From assembly GCF_005502935.1 (NCBI RefSeq), contig NZ_SCMP01000007.1, forward strand, positions 124,001 to 188,000: 64,000 bases of DNA, read 5' to 3'. This DNA is from Pseudomonas sp. 2FG. GTDB taxonomy: Bacteria; Pseudomonadota; Gammaproteobacteria; Pseudomonadales; Pseudomonadaceae. Of the stretch, positions 8,455 through 17,875 are shown in pieces. A model generated the notes under the pieces. It ran no database searches and was not told where the DNA came from. It was given only the letters and a program-made list of their open reading frames with translations. How positions within the stretch are numbered: position 1 is the first letter of the stretch; each line of letters opens with the position of its first letter. Both the position numbers and the translations under genes were made by a program.

Positions 8455-10782
8455 CTACGCCGCCTGCGCCTTGCGCCCGCGCAGCTGCCGCGCCGCCGCG
8501 ACCATATTGGCCAGCGCCGCCTCGGTCTCCGGCCAGCCACGGGTCTTCAGGCCGCAGTCCGGGTTGACCCACAGCCGCTCGGCGGGGATGTGTTCGGCGG
8601 CCTTTTCCAGCAGCGCGACCATCTCGGCCCTGTCCGGCACCTGCGGCGAGTGAATGTCATACACGCCCGGGCCGATGTCGTTCGGATAGTCGAAGGCCTC
8701 GAAGGCTTGCAGCAACTGCATAGCCGAACGCGAGGTCTCGAGGGTGATGACGTCGGCATCCAGCGCCGCGATCGACTCGATCACGTCGTTGAACTCGCTG
8801 TAGCACATGTGGGTGTGGATCTGCGTTTCGTCGCGCACGCCGCAGGCAGCAAGGCGGAAGGCTTCCACCGCCCAGTCGAGATAGTGCTGCCACTGCCCCT
8901 GGCGTAACGGCAGCCCTTCACGAAAGGCCGCTTCGTCGATCTGCACGATCTTGATCCCGGCCGCTTCCAGGTCGAGCACTTCGTCGCGGATGGCCAGCGC
9001 CAGCTGGCGGGCCTGCACCTCACGCGACAGATCTTCACGGGCGAAGGACCACATCAGCATGGTCACCGGGCCGGTCAGCATGCCCTTCAGCACCTTGTCG
9101 GTGAGGCCCTGCGCATAGCGAATCCACTCCACAGTCATCGGTTGCGGGCGGCTCAGGTCGCCGAAGATCACCGCCGGTTTGACGCAACGCGAACCGTAGC
9201 TCTGTACCCAGCCGAAGCGGGTGAACATGTAACCGTCAAGCTGCTCGGCAAAGTACTCGACCATGTCATTGCGCTCCGCCTCGCCGTGTACCAGCACGTC
9301 CAGGCCCAGGCGCTCCTGCACCTCGATCGCATGGCGGATCTCGCCGTGCATGGCCTCGGTGTATTCGCCGGCCGACAGCTTGCCGCGCTTGAACGCCTGG
9401 CGCGCCAGGCGGATCGCCGCGGTCTGCGGGAAGGAGCCGATGGTGGTGGTCGGGAACCTCGGCAGGTTAAGGCGTGCGCGCTGCACCTCGATGCGCTCGC
9501 CGAAGGGCGAAAGCCGCTGGCTGTCCGCCGCACTGATCGCCGCCAACCGGGCCTGCACGTCGGCCTTGTGGATGCGCGGGGATTGCGCCCGGCTCGCCTG
9601 CAGCGCGCGGCTCTCGGCCAGAGCCGCTTGCACCGCGGGATCTTCCGGCGCGCTGAGCGCCTTCGCCAATAGGGCGATCTCGCCACACTTCTGCACGGCG
9701 AAGGCCAGCCAACTGCTCAGCTCGGCATCCAGCTGATCTTCTCGGCTCAGATCCACCGGGCTGTGCAGCAGCGAGCAGGAACCGGCCACCCAGAGGTTGG
9801 CACCGAAGCGCAGTTGCGCCTCCTGCAGGTGCGCCAAGGCTTTCTCCAGATCGCAGCGCCAGACGTTACGGCCGTTGACCACGCCCAGCGACAACACCTT
9901 GTAGGTCGGCAGGCGATCGAGCACGGCGCCAAGCTGTTCCGGCGCGCGGACCAGGTCGACATGCAGGCCCTGCACCGGCAACCCTACGGCCAGCCCGAGG
10001 TTGTCTTCCAGGCCGCCGAAATAGGTGGCGATCAACTTCTTCAGCGGCGAGTACTGCAACAGGTGGTAGGCGCGCTCGAAGGCGTTTTTCCAGTCTTGCG
10101 GCAGGTCCAGCGCGAGGATCGGCTCGTCGAGCTGCACCCACTCCACGCCCTGCGCGGCGAGGCGGCCGAGGATTTCGCCGTAGAGCGGCAGCAGGCGTTC
10201 GAGCAAATCCAGCTTGTCGAAGCTGTCACCCTTGGCCTTGCCCAGCCACAGGTAAGTCAGCGGGCCGATCAACACCGGTTTGACGCTATGGCCCAGTGCA
10301 TGCGCCTCCTCGACCTCTTCGAACAGCTGCTCCCAGCTCAGCTTGAATTGCTGATCCTGGCTGAACTCGGGGACCAGGTAGTGGTAGTTGCTGTCGAACC
10401 ACTTGGTTAGCTCTTGTGCGAGAAGGGGCTGCGCATGGGCGCCGCCGCAGCAGGCTTGGCGGCTCGTGTTGCCAACAGCGCCACGCGCCAGGGCGAACAG
10501 GGTCTCCAGGGTCGGCAGCCCGGCCGGCGGGCGAAACCGCTCGGGGATCACGCCGAAGCACAGCGAGTGCGTGAGCACCTGGTCGTACCAGGCGAAATCG
10601 CCCACCGGCAGCAGCTCGATGCCGGCGTCTCGCTGTACCTGCCAATGGCTGGCGCGCAACTCGCGGCCGACCGCACGCAAGCCGGCTTCGTCGAGATCGC
10701 CTTGCCAATAGGCTTCCAGCGCCTTCTTCAGTTCACGGTCGCGACCGATACGGGGAAAACCAAGGTTGTGGGCCAGGGCCAT
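8455..10782 (-). CDS. metE: cobalamin-independent methionine synthase
   Basis: Transfers a methyl group from 5-methyltetrahydropteroyltri-glutamate to homocysteine, the last step of methionine synthesis. The product has 775 residues, slightly longer than the usual 750-765. The N-terminal [23 protein letters not shown] is diagnostic. The C-terminal catalytic half has [12 protein letters not shown], and the zinc ligands lie in [10 protein letters not shown] and [11 protein letters not shown]. It is divergent from metR with MetR-like half sites between them, so activation by MetR and homocysteine is expected. Presence of metE does not exclude a B12-dependent MetH elsewhere. Confidence 0.97.
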   Translation of the reverse strand: MALAHNLGFPRIGRDRELKKALEAYWQGDLDEAGLRAVGRELRASHWQVQRDAGIELLPVGDFAWYDQVLTHSLCFGVIPERFRPPAGLPTLETLFALARGAVGNTSRQACCGGAHAQPLLAQELTKWFDSNYHYLVPEFSQDQQFKLSWEQLFEEVEEAHALGHSVKPVLIGPLTYLWLGKAKGDSFDKLDLLERLLPLYGEILGRLAAQGVEWVQLDEPILALDLPQDWKNAFERAYHLLQYSPLKKLIATYFGGLEDNLGLAVGLPVQGLHVDLVRAPEQLGAVLDRLPTYKVLSLGVVNGRNVWRCDLEKALAHLQEAQLRFGANLWVAGSCSLLHSPVDLSREDQLDAELSSWLAFAVQKCGEIALLAKALSAPEDPAVQAALAESRALQASRAQSPRIHKADVQARLAAISAADSQRLSPFGERIEVQRARLNLPRFPTTTIGSFPQTAAIRLARQAFKRGKLSAGEYTEAMHGEIRHAIEVQERLGLDVLVHGEAERNDMVEYFAEQLDGYMFTRFGWVQSYGSRCVKPAVIFGDLSRPQPMTVEWIRYAQGLTDKVLKGMLTGPVTMLMWSFAREDLSREVQARQLALAIRDEVLDLEAAGIKIVQIDEAAFREGLPLRQGQWQHYLDWAVEAFRLAACGVRDETQIHTHMCYSEFNDVIESIAALDADVITLETSRSAMQLLQAFEAFDYPNDIGPGVYDIHSPQVPDRAEMVALLEKAAEHIPAERLWVNPDCGLKTRGWPETEAALANMVAAARQLRGRKAQAA

Positions 10783-10836
10783 GACAAAACACCTCCATGC
10801 AAATGATGGGAACTATTGTCGACAGGCGAGGCACCA

Positions 10837-10849
10837 TGAGACAAACTCA
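10837..10849. promoter_or_regulatory. candidate MetR binding site
   Basis: TGAG-acaaa-CTCA is a 4-5-4 inverted repeat close to the MetR consensus TGAA-N5-TTCA. It lies 55 bases upstream of the metE start in the metE/metR divergent gap. A second partial site (TGATCGATAGATTCA) lies about 10 bases further on. Inferred from motif and context. Confidence 0.45.
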
Positions 10850-10940
10850 ACATATTCGCGTTGATCGATAGATTCACTCATGATTGGCCCGCGCCTACAA
10901 AGAGCTCGACGCATATCCACATCACCATGAGGCACGCCGC

Positions 10941-11861
10941 ATGCTGGAATTTCGCCACCTCAAGACCCTGCACGCCTTGCGTGAGGCCGATAGCCTGGTG
11001 GATGCCGCCGAGCGCCTGCACCTGACCCAATCCGCCCTCTCCCACCAGTTCAAGGAACTGGAAGAGCGCCTGGGCATGCCGCTGTTCGTGCGCAAGACCA
11101 AGCCGCTGCGCTTCTCCAGCGCCGGCTTGCGCCTGCTGCAATTGGCCGACTCGCTCTTACCGCAACTGCGCGCCGCCGAGCGCGACATGGCGCGGCTGGC
11201 TGGCGGCACCGCCGGGCGCTTGCACATGGCGATCGAATGCCACAGCTGCTTCCAGTGGCTGATGCCGACCATCGACCAGTTCCGCGACGCCTGGCCGGAA
11301 GTCGAGCTGGACCTGGCCTCGGGTTTCTCCTTCGCCCCGCTGCCGGCCCTGGCCCGCGGCGATCTGGATCTGGTGGTGACCTCGGACCCGCTCGAGCTGG
11401 CCGGCATCACCTATGTGCCGCTGTTCACCTACGAGGCCATGCTCGCGGTAGCCAACCAGCACGGCCTGGCGAACAAGCCCTACATAGTGCCGGGCGACCT
11501 GGCCAAGGAAACCCTGATCACCTATCCGGTGGAACGCGACCGCCTGGATATCTTCACCCGCTTTCTGGAACCGGCCGATATCGAACCGGCGCAAGTGCGC
11601 ACCTCGGAGCTGACGGTGATGATGATGCAGCTGGTGGCCAGCGGGCGTGGCGTCTGTGGCCTGCCGAACTGGGCGCTGCATGAGTACAGCTCGCGGGGCT
11701 ACGTGACGGCCAAACGCCTCGGCGACAAAGGCCTGTTTGCCACGCTGTACGCCGGCATCCGCAGCGACATGCTGGATGCGCCCTTCATGCGCGACTTCCT
11801 GCTCACCGCCAAGGACACCTCCTTCGCCACGCTGGAAGGCGTCAGTGCCGCCCGCGGCTGA
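10941..11861 (+). CDS. metR: LysR-type activator of methionine synthesis
   Basis: LysR-family regulator of 306 residues that activates metE with homocysteine as co-inducer. Start chosen at 10941 (MLEFRHLKTLHALREADSL), the canonical MetR N-terminus; the open frame extends 19 codons further upstream. The helix-turn-helix is at about residues 18-37 (AAERLHLTQSALSHQFKELE), followed by the periplasmic-binding-protein-like effector domain. Divergent from metE, the standard arrangement for this regulator. Confidence 0.94.
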   Translation: MLEFRHLKTLHALREADSLVDAAERLHLTQSALSHQFKELEERLGMPLFVRKTKPLRFSSAGLRLLQLADSLLPQLRAAERDMARLAGGTAGRLHMAIECHSCFQWLMPTIDQFRDAWPEVELDLASGFSFAPLPALARGDLDLVVTSDPLELAGITYVPLFTYEAMLAVANQHGLANKPYIVPGDLAKETLITYPVERDRLDIFTRFLEPADIEPAQVRTSELTVMMMQLVASGRGVCGLPNWALHEYSSRGYVTAKRLGDKGLFATLYAGIRSDMLDAPFMRDFLLTAKDTSFATLEGVSAARG

Positions 11862-11886
11862 ATGGTTTAACGAGTGGGTTCAATAG

Positions 11887-12363
11887 CTAGCGCCGCCGCT
11901 GGTAATAGCCAAGCAGCTCAGCCTGGGCCAGGACATGGCCGCTCATCGCCCGCTCCAACGCCGCCTTGCTGGGGTGGTGAAGGTCGGCGAGCAGCCTGTC
12001 CAGCGCATACAATTTATGGAAGTAGCGGTGGCTGCCGATCGGTGGGCACGGGCCGCCGTAACCGGTTCGCTGCCAATCGTTGAGCCCCTGCAGGGTTCCG
12101 GGCGGCAGGTCCTGGTCCGCAACCCCCTCGGGCAGGCTACCGGCGCCGGGCGGCAGGTTATACAGCAGCCAGTGGACCCAGGTCATTTTCGGCGCAGCGG
12201 GATCGGGAGCATCCGGGTCGTCGACAATCAGCACCAGGCTCTGGGTGCCCGCGGGCGGTGCCGTCCAGCTTAGGGGCGGAGACAGGTCCCGGCCGTCGCA
12301 GCTGTGCACAGCGGGGATAGTCGCGTTTTGGGCGAAAACTGAAGAGCTTAACGTCATGGCCAT
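11887..12363 (-). CDS. YbhB/YbcL (PEBP) family protein
   Basis: Phosphatidylethanolamine-binding-protein fold of 158 residues, with the signature VDDPDAPDPAAPKMTWVHWLLYN and the C-terminal YGGPCPPIGSHRYFHKLYAL. The start at 12363 follows AGGAGA at good spacing. Bacterial members of this group have no firmly defined role. The ATG could also be two codons later. It is convergent with metR with a 25-base gap. Confidence 0.88.
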   Translation of the reverse strand: MAMTLSSSVFAQNATIPAVHSCDGRDLSPPLSWTAPPAGTQSLVLIVDDPDAPDPAAPKMTWVHWLLYNLPPGAGSLPEGVADQDLPPGTLQGLNDWQRTGYGGPCPPIGSHRYFHKLYALDRLLADLHHPSKAALERAMSGHVLAQAELLGYYQRRR

Positions 12364-12665
12364 GGTGGTTGTCTCCTGGCTGCCGGAGTGATTCACGCGT
12401 CTTCGCGCTTCGCGTAGCGAGCGAGTGCGCCGCGTTTGAGCGGCTAGCTGCGCCTCTTGTTGCTTAGCAACGAATGCGCCCCCCTGCAAGCCGGTTTAAT
12501 GACTCCAGCACCTTGTCCTGCTGGCCTAGCGCACTATTACTTACAACTGCAGCGCGGCAAAGGGTTCCATCCGGCGCCGCACGCTCCCAGGCTCGGTCGT
12601 GCCGCTGGGCGTTCTAGTTCGGTTAAAAACCATCGCCGGCACAGCCTCGATAAGGCCGCACACTG
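12364..12665. other. intergenic, no gene recognised
   Basis: About 300 bases between the divergent PEBP and ABC-transporter genes. No convincing coding potential, RNA gene or repeat is visible; presumably it holds both promoters. Confidence 0.5.
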
Positions 12666-13334
12666 ATGCTGAAGATCCACGGCTTATGCAAAAGCTATCC
12701 GACGCCCCAGGGGCCGCTGGCGGTGCTGCGGGGCATCGACCTCGAGCTGGAGCAGGGCAGCAGTCTGGCGCTGATGGGCGAATCCGGCAGTGGCAAAAGC
12801 ACCCTGCTGCACCTGGTGGCCGGACTCGATCGCTTCGATGCCGGCAGCATCCGGGTTGCCGGGCGCTCGCTGGCGGCGCTCGATGAAAGCCAGTTGGCGG
12901 CGTGGCGGCGCACGGGGATCGGCCTGATCTTCCAGCAGTTCAACCTGATTTCCAGCCTGCGGGTCGAGGACAATCTGGCCTTCCAGGCGCGTCTGGCGGG
13001 CCGTTATGACCCGCACTGGCAGGCGCAGCTGATCCAGCGGCTGGGCCTTGGCGAGCTGCTCGAGCGCTATCCCGAGCAACTCTCCTGCGGACAGCAGCAA
13101 CGGGTGGCGCTGGGGCGTGCGTTGGCCGCTAGACCGCCGCTGTTGCTGGCCGACGAACCCACCGGCAGCCTGGATGAGGCGACCAGTGACGAGGTGCTGG
13201 AGCTGCTGCTGCAGCTGCTCGCCGACAGCCCGACCAGCCTCCTGATGGTGACCCATAACCCACGCATGGCGGCGCGCCTGGAGCGGCGCCTGACCTTGCA
13301 GGGCGGCCGCCTGCTGGATCGGGGCGAGGCCTGA
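12666..13334 (+). CDS. ABC transporter ATPase, LolD/YbbA/MacB type
   Basis: Cytoplasmic ATPase of 222 residues that would energise the FtsX-type permease encoded next. Walker A GESGSGKST begins at residue 38, the Q-loop is IFQQFNL, and Walker B is LLLADEPTGSLDE followed by the H-loop MVTHN. The signature motif reads LSCGQQQR, with cysteine in place of the first glycine of LSGGQ, which is unusual. It is separated by 1 base from the permease gene, so co-expression is near certain. The closest functional class is the mechanotransmission (type VII) ABC systems. The substrate is unknown. Confidence 0.9.
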   Translation: MLKIHGLCKSYPTPQGPLAVLRGIDLELEQGSSLALMGESGSGKSTLLHLVAGLDRFDAGSIRVAGRSLAALDESQLAAWRRTGIGLIFQQFNLISSLRVEDNLAFQARLAGRYDPHWQAQLIQRLGLGELLERYPEQLSCGQQQRVALGRALAARPPLLLADEPTGSLDEATSDEVLELLLQLLADSPTSLLMVTHNPRMAARLERRLTLQGGRLLDRGEA

Positions 13335-13335
13335 G

Positions 13336-15813
13336 ATGCGGATCTTTTACTGGACGCTGAGTGGCCTGTTTAGCCATTGGCGCCGGCATCCGGTGCAGTT
13401 CTTCAGCGTGCTGACCGGTTTGTGGCTGGCCACCGGCCTGTGGACGGGCGTGCAGGCGCTGAACAGCCAGGCCCGGGAAAGCTATGCACGGGCCAGCCAA
13501 CTGCTGGCCGGCGATGACCAATACGCGCTGAGTGCCCACAACGGCGGGTTATTTCCGCAGCGGTACTTCATCGAGCTGCGGCGTGCCGGCTGGCCGGTAT
13601 CGCCACTCCTGCAGGGCCGCTTGCGTCTGCAGGGGCAGGCCGAGCAACGCCTGCAACTGGTCGGTATCGAACCCCTGACCTTGCCAACCGGCACTTCGCT
13701 GGCCGGGCAAGCTGTCGACAGCCTGGATCTGGCAACCTTTCTCGGCCAGCCCGGGCGCACCTGGATTGCGCCCGACACCCTCGAGGCCCTCGACCTCGAA
13801 GCCGGGGCGCGGCCGCTGAGTGAATCCGGGCAAGCCCTGCCGCCGCTGGAGCTGCGGGCACAGTTGGCGCCCGGCGTGCTGCTGGTGGATATCGGTGTTG
13901 CCCAACGACTGCTCGCTGCACCGCAGCAGCTCTCCCGGCTCTTAGTGGCCGGCGATTTCGCCCGGGACAAGCCGAGCCTGCCGCCTCAGTTGGCCGAACA
14001 GCTGGTACTGAACCGCCGCAGCGAAGCGGTTGAGCTGGCCCGGCTCACCGACAGCTTCCATCTCAATCTCACGGCCCTCGGTTTGCTGGCCTTTGTCGTC
14101 GGGCTGTTTATCGTGCACGCCTCCATCGGCCTGGCCCTGGAGCAGCGCCGCGCGCTGTTGCGCACCCTGCGGGCCTGTGGAGTGAGCGCCCGGACCCTGC
14201 TCGGCGCCCTGGCCCTGGAACTCTGCGGCCTGGCCTTGCTCGGCGGCTTGGCTGGCGTGGTCAGCGGTTACTGGCTGGCCAGCCTGCTCTTGCCGGATGT
14301 CGTGGCCAGCTTGCGTGGCCTGTATGGTGCCGAGGTCGCCGGGCAGCTCAGCCTCAGCCCGCTGTGGTGGCTCAGCGGGCTGGCCATCAGCCTGCTCGGC
14401 GCCCTGCTCGCCGGTGCCGGCAGCCTGCTCAGGGCCGCGCGCTTGCCGCTGCTGGCATTGGCCCAGCCCGAGGCGTGGCAGCAGGCCCAGGCGCTCTGGT
14501 TACGCCGCCAAGCCCTGCTGGCCGGAGCGCTCGGTTTGCTGGCGCTGGTCGCGCTGCTTGGCGGCAACAGCCTGATCGCAGGCTTTGTCCTGCTCGCCGC
14601 TTTGCTGCTGGCCGCGGCCCTGGGTTTGCCGCTGTGCCTGAGCCTGCTGCTGGAGGGCCTGCTACCCCACTGCCGCTCGCCGCTGGCGCAGTGGTTTATC
14701 GCCGACAGCCGGCAGCAGCTGCCGGAGCTGGCGCTGGCGCTGATGGCCCTGCTGCTGGCGCTGGCGGCGAATATCGGCGTCGGCAGCATGACCGAGGGCT
14801 TTCGCAAGACCTTCGGCGGCTGGCTCGATCAGCGTCTGGCCGCCGAGCTTTACCTCAACCCGCGAGACCCTCAGCAAGCACTGGCCATAGGCGCCTGGTT
14901 GACCCGCCAGCCACAGGTCCGCGCGGTACTGCCGAGCTGGCGGGTCGAGCTGCAGCTGCAGGGCTGGCCGGCGCAGCTCACCGGCATACTCGATCACCCG
15001 GCTTACCGTGCCCACTGGCCACTGCTGAGCGCCAGCCCGGATGCCTGGGAGCAACTGGCCCGGCAAGAGGCGCTGATGCTCAGCGAGCAGTTGGCGCGAC
15101 GCTTGAACCTGCACCTGGGCGAGCGCCTGAGCCTGCCCACCGCCAAAGGCGAATGGACGCTGCTGGTCGCCGGCATCTATGCCGATTACGGCAATCCTAA
15201 GGGTCATCTGCTGGTCAATGCCGCGGGCTTGCAGCGCCACTGGCCGGGGCTGAGCCCGAGCAGCTACAGCCTGCATCTGCCAGCCGCCGGGGTCCCCGAG
15301 CTGATGCAGGCCCTGCAGAAGGCATTTGCCCTGGATAGCAGTCGGATCATCGATCAGAGCGAACTCAAGGCCTGGTCGACCCGCGTGTTCGAACGCACCT
15401 TTGCCGCCACCGCCGCGCTCAACAGTCTGACCCTGGGGGTTGCCGGCGTGGCGCTGTTCATCAGCCTGTTGACCCTCGGCCAGTCTCGCCTGAGCCAACT
15501 GGCGCCGCTCTGGGCGCTGGGGGTCAGTCGAGCGCAGCTGGCCTGGCTCAGCCTCGGCCAGACCCTGCTGCTGGCCCTGCTCACGCTGCTGCTGGCGATT
15601 CCGCTGGGCCTGTTGCTGACCTGGTGCCTGGTCGCGGTGATCAACGTGCAGGCGTTTGGCTGGCGCCTGCCGCTGCATGTGTTTCCCTGGCAGCTCTTGC
15701 AGCTATTGGCCATGGCGTTACTGGCCACGCTCCTGGCCGCAGCCTGGCCGCTGTGGAAGCTCGGCCGGACCACCCCGGCCGAGCTGCTGAGGACCTTCGC
15801 CGATGAACGCTAG
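13336..15813 (+). CDS. FtsX-type ABC transporter permease
   Basis: Inner-membrane protein of 825 residues with about ten predicted membrane segments: one near the N-terminus (FFSVLTGLWLATGLWTGV), groups around residues 235-450 and 470-500, and a C-terminal FtsX domain from about 690 on. Two FtsX domains with periplasmic loops in a single chain is the YbbP-like layout. No dedicated membrane-fusion protein or TolC-type gene is nearby. The stop overlaps the start of the following lipoprotein gene by 11 bases, giving a tight three-gene operon. Confidence 0.88.
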   Translation: MRIFYWTLSGLFSHWRRHPVQFFSVLTGLWLATGLWTGVQALNSQARESYARASQLLAGDDQYALSAHNGGLFPQRYFIELRRAGWPVSPLLQGRLRLQGQAEQRLQLVGIEPLTLPTGTSLAGQAVDSLDLATFLGQPGRTWIAPDTLEALDLEAGARPLSESGQALPPLELRAQLAPGVLLVDIGVAQRLLAAPQQLSRLLVAGDFARDKPSLPPQLAEQLVLNRRSEAVELARLTDSFHLNLTALGLLAFVVGLFIVHASIGLALEQRRALLRTLRACGVSARTLLGALALELCGLALLGGLAGVVSGYWLASLLLPDVVASLRGLYGAEVAGQLSLSPLWWLSGLAISLLGALLAGAGSLLRAARLPLLALAQPEAWQQAQALWLRRQALLAGALGLLALVALLGGNSLIAGFVLLAALLLAAALGLPLCLSLLLEGLLPHCRSPLAQWFIADSRQQLPELALALMALLLALAANIGVGSMTEGFRKTFGGWLDQRLAAELYLNPRDPQQALAIGAWLTRQPQVRAVLPSWRVELQLQGWPAQLTGILDHPAYRAHWPLLSASPDAWEQLARQEALMLSEQLARRLNLHLGERLSLPTAKGEWTLLVAGIYADYGNPKGHLLVNAAGLQRHWPGLSPSSYSLHLPAAGVPELMQALQKAFALDSSRIIDQSELKAWSTRVFERTFAATAALNSLTLGVAGVALFISLLTLGQSRLSQLAPLWALGVSRAQLAWLSLGQTLLLALLTLLLAIPLGLLLTWCLVAVINVQAFGWRLPLHVFPWQLLQLLAMALLATLLAAAWPLWKLGRTTPAELLRTFADER

Positions 15814-16879
15814 CCTGCGCCTGGCGCTCCTCGCGGGCGTGCTGCTCGGCGCCTGCGATGCCGAGCCGCCCCCTGTCGCGGGTTTTGCCGGGCTCGGCAG
15901 CGCAGCCGCGAGCTTTGCCCGCGTCAGCCCAGGCAGGGCTTTCAGCTTCCCGGTGGACCACGGCGCGCATCCGGACTACCGCATCGAATGGTGGTACGTG
16001 ACGGCCAATCTGGAGGATGAGCAGGGCCGCGCCTGGGGCGTGCAATGGACCCTGTTCCGCAGTGCCTTGCAGCCCGGCTCCACGAATGAGGGCTGGAGCA
16101 ACCAGAACCTGTGGATGGGCCATGCCGGGCTGACCGGCCCTTACGGCCATCACTCCACAGAAACCTTCGCCCGCGGCGGCATCGGCCAGGCCGGCGTCAT
16201 GAGTTCGCCTTTCAAGGCCTGGATCGACGATTGGCACTTCAGCAGCCAGAAACCGGCAAACGCAGAGCTGGGCGAGCTGGACCTGCACGCCCGGGGCCGC
16301 GCCTTCGGTTATCGCCTGCGCCTGGTCAGCAGCCTGCCGCCGGTCCTGCAGGGCGAGCTGGGCTTCAGCCAGAAGTCCGGACAGGGGCAGGCGTCCTACT
16401 ACTACAGCCAGCCGTTCTTCCAGGCTCGGGGTGCCATCCAGCTGGAGGGCAAGACCTATCAGGTCAAGGGCCAGGCCTGGCTGGATCGCGAATGGAGCAG
16501 CCAGCCCCTGGCGCCCGACCAGCAAGGCTGGGACTGGTTCTCGCTGCATCTGAGTACGGGCGAAAAGCTCATGCTGTTCCAGCTGCGCCATGCCGACGGC
16601 GCCCACTACCGCGCCGGCACCTGGATCAGCGCCACCGGCCAGACCCGCGTGCTGGGCAATCGGGACATCGTCATGACCCCCTTGCAGCACAGCCGGGTCG
16701 CGGGTCGCCGGCTGCCGACCCGCTGGTCGCTGCGCATCGCCAGCCAGGGTTTCGACATCACCAGCACGGCGCTGCAGGAAAATGCCTGGATGGCTACCCG
16801 CTTCCCTTACTGGGAGGGGCCCATCCGTTTCAGCGGCAGCCATCAGGGGGTGGGCTATCTGGAGATGACGGGGTACTGA
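15803..16879 (+). CDS. CrtC/AttH-like (lipocalin-fold) lipoprotein
   Basis: Lipoprotein of 358 residues with lipobox LLGAC and modified cysteine at residue 18, followed by aspartate. The mature part carries the hydroxyneurosporene-synthase/AttH-type motifs FPVDHGAHPDYRIEWWYVT, WTLFR, MGHAGLT and LDREWSSQPL. This family adopts a double lipocalin-like fold that can hold hydrophobic ligands. As the third gene of the ABC-FtsX operon, it probably handles a lipophilic substrate on the periplasmic side. In enterobacteria Asp after the cysteine favours inner-membrane retention; whether that rule holds here is uncertain. No carotenoid genes are nearby, so a role in carotenoid hydration is unlikely. 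Confidence 0.85.
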   Translation: MNASLRLALLAGVLLGACDAEPPPVAGFAGLGSAAASFARVSPGRAFSFPVDHGAHPDYRIEWWYVTANLEDEQGRAWGVQWTLFRSALQPGSTNEGWSNQNLWMGHAGLTGPYGHHSTETFARGGIGQAGVMSSPFKAWIDDWHFSSQKPANAELGELDLHARGRAFGYRLRLVSSLPPVLQGELGFSQKSGQGQASYYYSQPFFQARGAIQLEGKTYQVKGQAWLDREWSSQPLAPDQQGWDWFSLHLSTGEKLMLFQLRHADGAHYRAGTWISATGQTRVLGNRDIVMTPLQHSRVAGRRLPTRWSLRIASQGFDITSTALQENAWMATRFPYWEGPIRFSGSHQGVGYLEMTGY

Positions 16880-17362
16880 GGCGTCTGTGCATGGGTTTGC
16901 CCGGCCGGGCCGGGCAACTGCTGGCTTGTGCCGCTACTGAAGTTGCATCCTCAAAGCCGAAAGGCGGCATTTCAGACGCCTTACCCTGCCCGGCGGATCA
17001 GGGGCGATGCTCGATTCGATAACTGCTTATGCAGGACCTGGCATGGTCGATTATCAACTGACGGTTAACGACCCGATATAGGTAGTCCGTTCCGCTTTCC
17101 GTGATACTCGGTAGGGCATGAATGGATGTCTCCCGGATGTTTTTTAGAGCCTGTTCACGATCTCGCGAGCTAAGGTCAGGCAAGGCCGCGCCCGCTCCAT
17201 GCGGGCTAGCGGCATTCACCACATCCCTGTGGATCGCGAAATCGGGCGAGAAAGCGCAGTTTACACGTAGTAAATGAGCATTTTGAGCCCGATTTCAACG
17301 CGGCATGGCCGACGCGCAGCAGATCATGAACAGGTTCTTAGACAAAGGCTGCTCGACAAGTC
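16880..17362. other. intergenic region carrying a MITE-like element
   Basis: About 480 bases between the lipoprotein gene and the DUF934 gene. The right half is a 197-base element with terminal inverted repeats (listed separately). The left part (16880-17143) shows no gene that I can support. Confidence 0.6.
17144..17340. mobile_element. MITE-like element with 20-base terminal inverted repeats
   Basis: TTAGAGCCTGTTCACGATCT at 17144-17163 is matched in inverted orientation by the right end at 17321-17340 with three mismatches in 20. Inside are a GCCCGC/GCGGGC hairpin (17190-17206) and a longer stem with arms GAAATCGGGC (17238-17247) and GCCCGATTTC (17287-17296) enclosing TTTAC-acgta-GTAAA. 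No coding sequence of use is present. Size, structure and intergenic position fit a non-autonomous transposable element; no clear target duplication is visible. Confidence 0.65.
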
Positions 17363-17875
17363 TCAGCCGCGCCGACGGAACAGCGGACGCGGCTCCAGAA
17401 CCGAACGACCATATTGCACGCTGATACCGGCCAGCCCCTTAAGCGCATCCTCGACCGATTTGTCCTCGCGCACGGCGAACGCATCAAAGCCGCACTGGCG
17501 CATATGGCTCAACTGGTCACGCAGCACGTCACCCACCGCCCGCAACTCGCCACGCCAGCCGAGACGGGTACGCAACAAGTAGGCCTGGCTATAACCGCGG
17601 CCGTCGCGAAAACTGGGAAAGTCGACGGCGATCAGCGGCAATACACCCAGCCAGGGCTTCAACCGCTCCACCTCATCGTCAGGCGACAGCAACAGCCCAT
17701 CCAGACTGAAGCGCTCGCCACACAATACCGCTTCATCCTGACGGGCCTCCCAGCGTTCCAGTGACAGAATCAAGAGGCCTGTCGGCAGCTCACCTTCAGC
17801 CTCGCGCACCAAATTCCAACTGTCTTCACCGACGACCTGCGCCTGACCTTCGATCAGCTTGATCAGATTGTTCAT
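17363..17875 (-). CDS. DUF934 protein, partner of sulfite reductase
   Basis: Protein of 170 residues belonging to DUF934, a family nearly always found next to cysI in proteobacteria. Recognisable features are FPSFRDGRGYSQAYLLRTRLGW and the acidic/aromatic C-terminal half. Its start overlaps the cysI stop by 4 bases, implying translational coupling. A role in assimilatory sulfite reduction is inferred from this linkage. The exact activity is unknown. Confidence 0.9.
   Translation of the reverse strand: MNNLIKLIEGQAQVVGEDSWNLVREAEGELPTGLLILSLERWEARQDEAVLCGERFSLDGLLLSPDDEVERLKPWLGVLPLIAVDFPSFRDGRGYSQAYLLRTRLGWRGELRAVGDVLRDQLSHMRQCGFDAFAVREDKSVEDALKGLAGISVQYGRSVLEPRPLFRRRG

Noticed and set aside
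12666..13334. ATPase as LolD of the lipoprotein-sorting system
   Set aside because: There is no lolC or lolE partner; the single 825-residue permease and the CrtC/AttH-like lipoprotein indicate a different system.
15803..16879. CrtC-like protein as carotenoid hydratase
   Set aside because: It is a lipoprotein in an ABC export operon and no carotenoid genes are present.
16998..17222. A 74-codon minus-strand frame between the lipoprotein and DUF934 genes
   Set aside because: It runs into the MITE-like element, lacks family features and has no clear ribosome site.
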